From positions 3,209,703 through 3,273,702 of the forward strand of contig NC_049992.1 in assembly GCF_000003815.2 (NCBI RefSeq): a DNA stretch of 64,000 nt, given 5' to 3'. Made by a program: the position numbers and the translations under genes. Positions 56,101-64,000 of this stretch are shown here, piece by piece. Source of the DNA: Branchiostoma floridae. Taxonomy: Eukaryota > Chordata > Leptocardii > Amphioxiformes > Branchiostomatidae. The notes under the pieces are model-generated. The model was not told where the DNA came from, ran no database searches, and worked only from the letters and a program-made list of their open reading frames with translations. Every line of letters begins with the position of its first letter. Positions within the stretch are counted from its first letter, which is position 1.

Positions 56101-57873
56101 TAGTAGACCCCTAAACTCCTCAGCCACTCTACAATGTTACCTTAACTGAAGAAACTTGATATCAAAGATTGGAAATTAATCATTCACCTAAAATTTTGAC
56201 TATGATATCATGTTTACAGGTGTGTATGGTGGGTTAACGTTTGGAAGCAGCGTAACGAGCGATGTGCTGCTGTCCTACGATGCTAACGACGTCTCCGTCA
56301 CGATTGGTCGAGCAGCCCTCACGCTCGACATCCTCACGTCATATCCCATACTGCACTTTTGCGGAAGGTAGGGATAGAATTGAATTTTTTAGGATTTGTC
56401 CTTTTTTTATTTAAAGGAATCTCCTGTCAGTATTGACAATATTCAACAGTTACATGAAAGGTGTGAAATATTGTTTCATGTAAACAGCATCAGCTATGTA
56501 CACTGCTTACTTCTGCTTTACAAGATGTTAATAAACTATTTTGCTTTGCAGTATTTCCATATGCACAATTAAGTTTCATACATAAATTCAATTTTTAAGA
56601 GCATGCTTCCCTCCAATGTTATGCAGGTCTCATTACATTGCAAGTTATAGTCTTGGCATCTATCTTTCAATGTCTTTCTAAAGGTACAAAATAGAGACAT
56701 GTTTCAAAAGTTAAGCTATTATGTAATATGTTCTTTTTCTGATCTGCTAATGATCTAGAGGATTGCATACTTACCCAACATACTCTGTTCACCGCTATAG
56801 AACAGTACTTGATGGGTTTTACGTAAGATGGCGCCGGTTGTCGGCGGAAGACAACCTTCGACAGGAGTTTGTGCGTCGCGTCGTGGAAACCATGGCGTGG
56901 TTCTGGCTCTCGCTGTTTTTCGCCATCATGATTCCGAACATCGGGCTGGTCATTTCTGTCATCGGGGGGCTGGCAGCTGTCTTCATTATGGTCTTCCCAG
57001 GTGTGAGATTTTTTTGTGTATTTTGAGTAAAATTGCATTTTTGCTCCAATTGCTTTGATTCCGAATATCGGATTGCCCTTTTTTAATCATTGGGGAACTG
57101 GCCGCTGTCTTCATCATGCTCTTCCAGTGTGTGAATATTTTATTGTCTACATTTTTTGTCCAAATTTGTCCAGCAATATTGTGCCTATTCTTTGTTTAAT
57201 CATGCATGATTCCCAAAGTCATGCTGGTTATATCAGTTGAATCAAGGTCTTTAAGTATGTTTGTCTTGCAAGATATAGTTTTTTTTAAATATTTTTCAGA
57301 TAGTTGTACTTTTCCACTAAATTATCCAGGTCTGCTTTCTCCTTCTAAGAGCATCCAAACTTGATATCATAAGACTGTTAGTGACCTCCTCTGGAGACTC
57401 TCTGATGTAAAATTTACTGATCATTCCTTTTCTTAAAAAGGGTGTGCTCTGCTGCATATTATGGAGTGTTCAATTTGTAGCATCTCATAACAAAGATGAA
57501 GATAATTTTTTTAGTTCATTTGACAGAATTAAAAAAACTCACACTGTGACAGTGACTCTCCAGTTTGCACCTTTTTTATGTGGGGTACAAGCATTGTTCA
57601 GATGATTCTATTGTTGCCAAGAATATAGAATAAGTTTAGAATTATGGAGATCTTCATGTCTCTGTGTTATTTTCTGCTCCAGGTTACTGCCTCATCCAGG
57701 CCGTCCTGCTACAGCAGCCATCAGACAACGTGCACAAGGACCGCGCCCTCCTAGCGCTGGGCGTCCTCTACGTGTTCCTGGGCACCTTCATACTGGGGGA
57801 GAACACTGCCCTCGCCATCATAGACGACTTGAACGGGAAAAACTCCTTACAACAGATCTGTACTGTTACTTGA
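50189..57873 (+). CDS. SLC38A7: SLC38A7-like (SNAT7) sodium-coupled neutral amino-acid transporter
   Basis: Multi-pass transporter of the SLC38/AAAP family; vertebrate SNAT7 exports glutamine from lysosomes. Exons: 50189-50323, 51232-51378, 51963-52161, 54369-54504, 54876-54968, 55345-55402, 55635-55749, 56220-56367, 56801-57000, 57683-57873. They sum to 1422 bp, 473 aa (human about 462), with all phases compatible. The acidic cytosolic N terminus is followed by TM1 ([20 protein letters not shown]) and TM3 ([17 protein letters not shown]). Then come [66 protein letters not shown] and [20 protein letters not shown]. Exon 2 donor choice (GTG|GTGAGT rather than GAG|GTGGTG) follows alignment to the family. 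Exons 2, 3, 4 and 9 have decayed or arrayed copies nearby. Assignment to SLC38A7 rather than SLC38A8 rests on recalled sequence. Confidence 0.94.
50757..50907. mobile_element. MITE, ACTGTAAATGCA family, copy 3
   Basis: It starts CACTGTAAATGCAGAAATGTT and ends AATACATTTACAGTA, with internal GTGGTGGTTTT and CTCGCTACCGTGAAAG runs shared with 17049-17264. It lies in intron 1 of the transporter. Confidence 0.7.
51379..51840 (+). repeat. Decayed copy of SLC38A7 exon 2 and (GAAT)n tracts
   Basis: 51456-51575 copies exon 2 from TTTTATCGTGGTGAACGCC through GGTCTCCATGGAGG and the donor GTGAGTGG. Small deletions (GCGGGGGCAATG for the exon's longer G-run) shift the frame. Both copies are followed by GAAGGAAGGAAG / GAATGAATGA microsatellites, which continue to 51840. 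Confidence 0.88.
51866..51962 (+). repeat. Truncated copy of SLC38A7 exon 3 with (TTTG)n
   Basis: TTGTCAGGTTTTCCTGGTG...GACCTGTGTCGTGTTG repeats the first ~64 bp of exon 3 with its acceptor. It is followed by TTTATTTGTTTGTTTGTTTG and the true acceptor at 51961-51962. An intact acceptor thus precedes the true one by about 90 bp, without its own donor. Confidence 0.9.
52569..54368 (+). repeat. Minisatellite of SLC38A7 exon 4 5' half with (TTTG)n, 15 copies
   Basis: Fifteen copies of the first ~80 bp of exon 4 ([20 protein letters not shown] then TMSVIS) start at about 52579, 52704, 52827, 52935, 53050, 53178, 53294, 53410, 53521, 53641, 53761, 53881, 54001, 54133 and 54249; the functional exon is the 16th at 54369. 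Each has a good acceptor (TTTGTTCCAG or TTTGT(A/G)ACAG), then runs into CTGATTGATTG or CTGATTG and (TTTG)n, so it has an in-frame stop or frame loss and no clear donor. Five units near 53521-54001 are spaced exactly 120 bp apart. Confidence 0.97.
57039..57245 (+). repeat. Two decayed copies of SLC38A7 exon 9 3' end
   Basis: 57053-57130 repeats ATGATTCCGAACATCGG...GCTGTCTTCAT.ATG.TCTTCCAG with deletions. 57200-57245 (ATGATTCCCAAAGTCATGC then GGTTATATCAGTTG) is a weaker second copy. Both lie in intron 9. Confidence 0.75.
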
Positions 57874-59054
57874 TAAAATGTGATTCAGTTAGTGTCATAT
57901 TATCCCAATGTTACTTAATTATTTGTTGTGTTATGATAAATTTTACACATCAAGGTATTTGTTCTACTGGAATAAGCTACGCTTACTCTTATACTTTTCA
58001 AAATGGTTCACTCCCATTCCTAGTTCTACTGATATGCGAATGCCTCTTACTCCTCTCTTTCTCTTCCTTTCTTTCTCCCTCTCTCTCTCCCTCCCTCTCT
58101 TTCCCTCTCTCTCCCCTATCTCTCTCCCCATTTCTCCCTTTCTTTCTCCCTCCCTCTCTCTCCATCTCCCTCTCTCCCTCATCTCTGTCTCTTTCTCCCT
58201 CTCTCAAACTCTTGATCAAACTCAAAGTGCAATGCTTTAAACAAGGCTTAATGCTAATAGAAAAAATTAGACGTGTATTTAACTTTATGTTAAATGCAGT
58301 GAAGTTTGCACATCAATGACACAGAAAATGTCTTGGAGTGGACACTCTTGAAATGTATGAGAGTAAGCTTTGTTTTTATCCAACAGAAGGTATGTAAAAA
58401 TGAACAGCTGAATTGTTACATAATGTTGTCATAATTGTGTTGTAAATACTGTAATGATGACCTCATGTGTAAAAGTTTAAAGGAAAATAACGTTATCCAG
58501 ATGAGCTATATTTCCTGTAGAGTTAAAACTAATAAACTGAAAAAAGCTAAAATTTATTGGAATGTTGATAAGAAAAGAAGACCACATCCGAAAATCATTG
58601 CATCTTATGGCATGCTTTGCAATCTGCCATTGCTGCTCAACCCTTGAACTTTCCCATCATGCAAATAGTGTGTACTGTTATGTAATGATGTCATCAGGGC
58701 AGACAGAGGCCTTGGATTTATTTGCAATATATTGCCCAGCAAGCATGAGTGATGTTACATGTACTTCATGCTGTCATGCAATAGAAAGACATCAGACAAA
58801 GCCACACAGACTAGAAGGATTTATTTTGCTGAAGTAAGGGAGAAAATTGTAATATCTAGAGGTATATTTTCCTAGCAGACATTGCAGAGGAAAGGGACCA
58901 ATAGCTTTGAGCAATAGACTGTAACTAAGCTGCCCACAGAAAATCTTCTAGCCTAGACTGCCAGACTGTTAATCTCTAAAACTTTGTGTCTCATGGTCTA
59001 ACTCAGCAGGCCCAGTGGTAAACGTTCCTTTGGGGACATGTTGAGCTGAGGAGC
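57874..59054. other. Intergenic / 3' UTR of SLC38A7, with pyrimidine-rich tract
   Basis: Bases 58043-58204 are an almost pure (CT/CCCT)n tract. The rest shows no coding sequence with family resemblance. A distant AATAAA occurs at 59903-59908. Confidence 0.5.
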
Positions 59055-59240
59055 TTAGCCTCTACCATAGGCTCACTGGTCATTAAATAGTAGAAATTGG
59101 ACAAATAGAGTCAATAGTATGCTAGTTGGTCATTGTGTACTGACTTCTCCGGCCAGCCAAGTCCCCAAGCATACTATTCCCTCTATTTGTCCAATTTCTA
59201 CTATTTGACCAGCAATCCACAGAGCCTGGTAGAGGCTAGA
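59055..59240. mobile_element. Fold-back element, about 80-bp arms
   Basis: Left arm CTTAGCCTCTACCATAGGCTC...AAATAGTAGAAATTGGAC...AATAGTATGCT is matched in reverse by AGCATACTATT...GTCCAATTTCTACTATTTG...GAGCCTGGTAGAGGCT. The loop is about 30 nt. It is intergenic. Confidence 0.8.
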
Positions 59241-60073
59241 GGAGCTGACCTATGTTGGCACTGGAATCAGTCTGGAATCCAGGCCAAGTGCCAAGTGGCC
59301 AGCGTAGACAGAATTTGTAAGGTTTTGAGACAAAGGGAAATATTACGGTCTCTTAGAGACCAGAAAAATGTGCAACAATATTTTCTCATGCCTTGGTAGG
59401 CCCTTATGCAGAGTACCAGTTTGACTGTACTAGTAACTCAGATTTGTATCCTCACATGGCAGATACATAGACATGAATGTCCCATTCTTGCCATTTTAAA
59501 GAGGAATATTTTGGAATAGGAAATGCCAATTAAAAGAAAATGTATATTGCATAATGATAAGAAATTGAAGAAAGATGGAAGATCATAGAGTCTGTTTTTG
59601 TGTATATTTGCAAAATCATGGCAGAAATGTTCAAATCTTAATACTTGTTCAGTACTTAAATGAAGCTATTGTGGAAAACATCTTTTATTATGTATAATTT
59701 GAAATCAGCAAAGCCTCTGTATTGGTTTCCAATAATTCCATTGGAAGTAAATCAATTCACCAAACAATCTTCTGTACTTACTAGCCATCACTAATTTCTT
59801 TATGTACAATGAATCATGATGGACTTTATCATAAGAAAAACTGTTTTCAGATGCAGAGCTGTCTTATGCCGCAAATCTTGTACAGTAGGCTGTAAAGATT
59901 GAAATAAAACACGCTGAAGTCATAATGTAATCTTTTGCATCGCAGTTTATTTACATGCTGTGGCAGTGGCAGATGCCAGTTATGATATAATAGGCAACCT
60001 GCAATAACCAACCTTTATTTCTGACTATTCATTATATGCTTCAAAATATATCATGGCACAGTATAATTTAAGG

Positions 60074-60436
60074 TAGGGTGGGTACCGGTACAGAAGATTC
60101 AGGTCCGGTTCAGGTCCAGAGAATCAGGTCCAGACCTGAACCTGGACCGGACAACTTGTTGATAGGCAATACTCAAAGCAATGGTCTATTTCACAACAAG
60201 GAAATCTGTTTTGTGGAGTATTGGACTCCCAATGGCATTATAAAATCCTTCAAGGCTAACTGCCTGATCTGTACGATTGATTGTAAAACTTGGTAGAAAT
60301 GACAATAGACTCTACTCTACTTTTGCTCTTGTCATAAGCTTTGACAGGTAAGCCCCAAAATTTGTGAATGTTTTCAGGTCTGGTTTTTCTGGACCGGTCC
60401 AATATGAAGAAATGGTTTTGTACCGGTACCGACCCC
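60074..60436. mobile_element. Relative of the GGTACCGGTAC hAT-like element, 363 bp
   Basis: The termini TAGGGTGGGTACCGGTACAG and TTGTACCGGTACCGACCCCTA are inverted, with AGGTCCGGTTCAGG / CCTGAACCTGGACC blocks near the left end, as in 40682-41492. No clear target duplication remains, so this is an older or internally deleted copy. Confidence 0.75.
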
Positions 60437-60553
60437 TAGTTGCAGGTATTTCAAGTTGAGGCAGCAGCAGTTAGAATGCAAATAACAAACAGACCAACAT
60501 CGTTGAGGTAGATTTAGTAAATGGTTTAAATTTCATTGAGGTTTTATTACACA

Positions 60554-61641
60554 ACTAGAAAGGCCGACATTTGCTTAGGAGCAAATACAGCATATTGCAA
60601 TCCATCTTCATCCTTGAAAAAATCCCAAAATTCAACAATTTGAAGTAATGTTTGCTCAAAGGGAAAATGAAGTACTGTGGGCACTTGTCCTACACACCTT
60701 CATGCCGAATTTTAGGTCATTTGGTTTCAATATAAGGGCATAGGAGCCAAAAATATACATTTTTTAGTTAAAAATCGCTTAAAATCCCAAAATAACCCAC
60801 ATTATAAGTGCTCTATGAAGAAAGTGTTAATGGAGTCCTGTTGTCATATGTCCAATTTACCTTTGTACCAAATTTTAGGTCATTTGGTTTACATACAAGG
60901 GCATAGAAGCCAAAAATATACATTTTTAGTCAAAGATGACTGAAAAACCCAAAATTACTAATTTTTGAAGTGATCTATGAAGAAAGTGTCAATGGGGTCC
61001 TGTGAGAATATGTTCAATGCACCTCTGTACCAAATTTCAGGTCATTTGGTTTCTATACAAGGGCATAGGAGCAAAAAATATACATTTTTAGACAAAAATG
61101 GCCAAAAACCCTAAAATAACTCATTTTTGGAGTAAACAATGAATAAAGCATTGATGGAGTTCTGTGGTCATATGTCAAACGCACCTATGTACCAAATTTC
61201 ATGTCATTTGGTTTCAATACAAGGGCATAGGAGCCAAAAATAGACATTTTTAGTCAAAAATGGCCAAAAACCCTAAAATAACTCATTTTTTAAGCGATCT
61301 ATGAAGAAAGTGTTGATGGTTTTCTGTGCTCATATGTTTAATGCACCTCTGTACCAAATTTCAGGTCATTAGCTTGTAATACCAGGGCACAGGGGCCCAA
61401 AATATACATATTTTATCTAAAAATGACCAAAAACCCTAAATATCATAAATTCTAAGGCCTCTATCAAGAAAATGAAAAAAACGCCTGGGGGTATTTGCTA
61501 CTTCTACCACCCTGCCAAATTTCAGCTCATTTGGCCCAAAAATGAAAAAGTTGAATCCATTTGAAGATTTGACAGGAGGAGAACGAAAGGAAAAACAATA
61601 TATTGCAATCCCATACTATGTATGGATTGCAATATAATTAC
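60554..61641. mobile_element. Helentron-like nonautonomous element, copy B, with ~160-bp core repeats
   Basis: The left end matches 29503 (ACTAGAAAGGCCGACATTTG, hairpin ATTTGCT-tagg-AGCAAAT, CAGCATAT) and the right end matches ATATAATTAC. The centre has about five units of roughly 160 bp: CCAAATTTCAGGTCATTTGG, CAAGGGCATAGGAGCCAAAA, and ATGAAGAAAGTGTTGATGG. The terminal motif here is ATATTGCAATCC at the left, repeated as a hairpin (ATATTGCAATCC.CATAC / GTATGGATTGCAATAT) at the right. No coding capacity. Confidence 0.6.
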
Positions 61642-62059
61642 CAATTACCTTTAAGCCTTATTCTAACAGCCAAGCTAAAGTTTGCAGAGTATATACATAG
61701 CATTGAATGACTGATAACCAATGTTGAAATGTATTGACATTGTACATTTCTTTCATCTTTCAACAATTAACAAGTGACGAACTTGGGCTCAAGAGGGTTG
61801 CAGGCATTTTGTTACTTCAGAAAACTGTGATAGGATGTGAGATATACATGTAAGTTCCTTTCCAAATGTTTTCAAAAATCATATATTATAGACATTGGCT
61901 AGGTTCCTTTATACAATGTATTCAAGTTAGGACCAATATCTGTAGTGACTATAAGTTTACTTTAGATCAGAAGTCATAACAACGAGATTTTATAGTTAAA
62001 TTTACCATATGATATTTTCATTAAAAGTTCATTAATAAATATTTATGTTCCGATGGTTT
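61642..62059. other. Intergenic / 3' UTR of the M13 peptidase
   Basis: AT-rich; I see no feature. Confidence 0.3.
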
Positions 62060-64000
62060 TCACCAAACTGAACACTTGTGTACAGGGTTCATGGGACTCC
62101 CCACCGGACAGTGGAACGCTTCTGAGAACTCAGCCAACTGCGACACACTGCCGATTACCCTGAAGAAAAAGGAGAAGAATATTGTATTCCAATCTAGTTT
62201 GAGCTATGAAGTATAGCCGTTTTGAATAAATGGTTGACTGCTATTTTGCCCCTCTCCCATCGCTAAAGAACTTGGCGCATGGGCTGATCCTAGAGCTTGC
62301 GCTAGATGGTTAACGTTATATCAAGGTAAATTCCCCCAAAAGTACAGAAAATGTATTGCCAAGAACTGTGTGTAATCAATGAGGTTCTATTAACGGAAAA
62401 TACATGTAGCACGACAAGACAACAATGTAGATATAACCTCATTGATGTAATCTGCCAGGCATATAATAAGCCGTCTTCCTGTACTATGTACCTGTACTTT
62501 GGTGGCGCGTGCGGATCCACTAGAAGCATGACATCTAAAGCCTCCGGGCGCTGCGTTATGCACCAACTCTGCAGACAGACAACAAAGCGTCATGTTCAAC
62601 GTTAACTTGGCTATCAAAACAAACATGACATCTTTGTGAAAGAGGCAGCCTGCTGCCGGATAAGGAGATGGAGCGACAAGATATGATGATGATGAGAAAG
62701 AAGTAAGTTCAGACAGACTTAAACATAGCCTAACTAAATCTCGCTTATAGCACCCCATCCAACATCTAACCGGCTTGCTACCGGGAGGAGCCAGTTACAG
62801 CCCTGGACAGCTGAGTTTGTGTCACACAGACTAACTTTAATGCATATCAATTTTTTTACATCTTTTATTATTGGCAAAGTAAAGTTGCTATTTGATGGGA
62901 CTTTACCTGGACAGCAGAGTTTGTGTCACACAGACTAACATTAACGCATATCAATTTTTTTTATATCTTCGATTATTGGCAAAGTAAATATATATTATGT
63001 AATAGGACTTTACCTGTGCAAAGGACATGAAGAACACCTCCTCATGTGTTCTATTCAGCCCCGGCAGTAAAGGCTCACCCTGCTGGTGAACCTTTTTCCA
63101 TATTTGATAACCCTGTAAAATACACAGGAAAACAACAGTACGTGATCTCTCGAAGTCCCTTTAAACTTCGGACTTAAGTTGGAAGAGCAATGACCAGCTT
63201 AAGATTAGAAGCTATGACAACTATGACTTCACTTGTATGCCGATTTCAGCTTCTCCTGAATGAATAAAAGGTTCAAACAAAAGTCAGCTTAACGTCTGTG
63301 GGTACTTAGAAATTAGAAAGGCTACCTCTAATGAATGATGCTTCAACTATTAAAAGTAGCCAGAGGCTTTGTAAATGTTATACTATGAGAAATAGATATG
63401 ACTTTAGATTTACGATACTCACATAATATGCTTGCTTTAGGCCTCCTATGTCGGCTATGTTTTCTCCAAGTGTCAACCTGCCGTCTATCTGGAAAAAAGG
63501 TATTCTTACATTATGTAACTTTCAGCTTGGACCATTCAATATGGCGGATAAAACTAAAATCATAGCTACATGAGTGTAAACACCTGATACGTATATAGAA
63601 TACAACACGGTGTATTCCGTACCACCGGATGATTTTATTTATGTTATGCCCACCTGATAATTCACACGTTATAATGTGAAATGCGCCAGAAGTTGAGAAA
63701 TTTGGTGCCCAGGAACAAAAAAATTGTAACAGCACGAATCCGTATTCGAATTTTCGACCGCGTCCCACTCGGTGCACACGGAGTACCTTCGATTTATTTG
63801 ATGGAAGCCCGTGTGATACGGCAAGTTATCGCCCGGCCCAGAGCACCTGTATCGTACGTTATCGCGGCCCAGGTATGACACAAATGTGTGTATGGCATGC
63901 AGCGTCAACTGAGTTGCCCACCTGTTTCCCTTCGATGACGTAGCTGCTGTACAGATCTATGACGCACTGTGACGCCCGCGTGAAGTTTGTCCAGGAGCTG
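62060..64000 (-). CDS. M13 family zinc metallopeptidase (neprilysin/ECE-like), C-terminal part
   Basis: Ectopeptidases of this family cleave peptide hormones; they are usually type II membrane proteins. Five exons read on the minus strand: 63922-64000 (continues beyond the window; [20 protein letters not shown]), 63423-63488 ([18 protein letters not shown]), 63014-63112 ([11 protein letters not shown]), 62492-62568 ([20 protein letters not shown]) and 62060-62159 ([20 protein letters not shown], ending KCSVW, TGA). The GENIADIGG motif provides the third zinc ligand, and the C-terminal Cys-x-x-Trp and conserved cysteines fit the family. The HExxH exon lies outside. I cannot say which M13 subfamily it is. 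A tandemly duplicated donor region lies just past exon 63014-63112. Confidence 0.93.
62800..63013 (-). repeat. Tandem duplication including the donor of an M13 exon
   Basis: A unit of about 110 bp (GAGTTTGTGTCACACAGACTA ... TTATTGGCAAAGTAAA ... GGGACTTTACCTG) occurs twice at 62812-62912 and 62922-63015. The inner copy keeps the exon's CAG|GTAAAGT donor boundary at about 62910, so a decoy 5' splice site lies about 105 bp into the intron. Confidence 0.75.
63595..63880. mobile_element. Relative of the 34555-34940 element, opposite orientation
   Basis: AGAATACAACACGGTGTATTCCG at 63597 is followed by ATTTTATTTATG and GCCCACCTGA, then ATGCGCCAGAAGTTGA. These are the reverse of GTCAACTTCTGGCGCATTCG, GGTGGGTATGACATAAATAAA and the palindrome arm of copy 1. 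Here only one arm of the terminal hairpin is kept. Confidence 0.6.

Noticed and set aside
57870-58319. Ser/Pro/Leu-rich open frames on both strands
   Set aside because: They translate a (CT)n-type pyrimidine tract; simple sequence is open in several frames.

Overview
The window is eukaryotic nuclear DNA from an animal, most likely a lancelet (amphioxus, Branchiostoma). Its genes are split into many small exons with GT-AG introns. The proteins read as metazoan orthologues of LSM4, DHX36, ATIC and SLC38A7 plus an M13 metallopeptidase. The introns carry many short nonautonomous transposons and exon-boundary minisatellites of a kind I recall being reported in amphioxus Adh genes ('mirage minisatellites', from memory). 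The species call is inference; the gene calls rest on spliced reading frames.

Layout, left to right. (1) LSM4, minus strand, 474-2248, lacking its last exon(s). (2) DHX36, plus strand, 3746-37400: 30 coding exons whose lengths sum to exactly 1054 codons, head-to-head with LSM4. Its 12.9-kb intron 19 holds two tandem antisense copies of an unrecognised two-exon gene (15439-17962 and 23974-25871) and two arrays of exon-19-derived repeats. (3) ATIC, minus strand, 39021-49746: 17 exons, 592 aa, tail-to-tail with DHX36. (4) SLC38A7-like transporter, plus strand, 50189-57873: 10 exons, 473 aa, head-to-head with ATIC. (5) The 3' part of a neprilysin/ECE-like M13 peptidase, minus strand, 62060 to beyond the window end, tail-to-tail with SLC38A7.

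The most unusual property is that pieces of exons, usually with one splice site and the adjoining intron, have been duplicated tandemly in every recognised gene. The cases run from single decayed copies to arrays of 16 (SLC38A7 exon 4) and 18 or more (DHX36 exon 19). In three genes the unit also carries a (TTTG)n tract that is always TTTG on the coding strand. Depending on where the unit was cut, the copies keep an acceptor without a donor, a donor without an acceptor, or both, so the window is a natural set of decoy splice sites.

The remaining noncoding sequence holds hAT-like MITEs with 8-bp target duplications (one with an empty site preserved in the paralogous gene copy), fold-back elements, two elements resembling nonautonomous Helentrons with roughly 160-bp core repeats, a recent pair of 664-bp direct repeats, a 5S-rRNA-derived SINE and a tRNA-derived SINE. 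The genes belong to general cell metabolism (RNA processing, G-quadruplex unwinding, purine synthesis, amino-acid transport, peptide processing) and I see no joint pathway. Their alternating orientation gives two shared divergent promoters and two convergent 3' regions.
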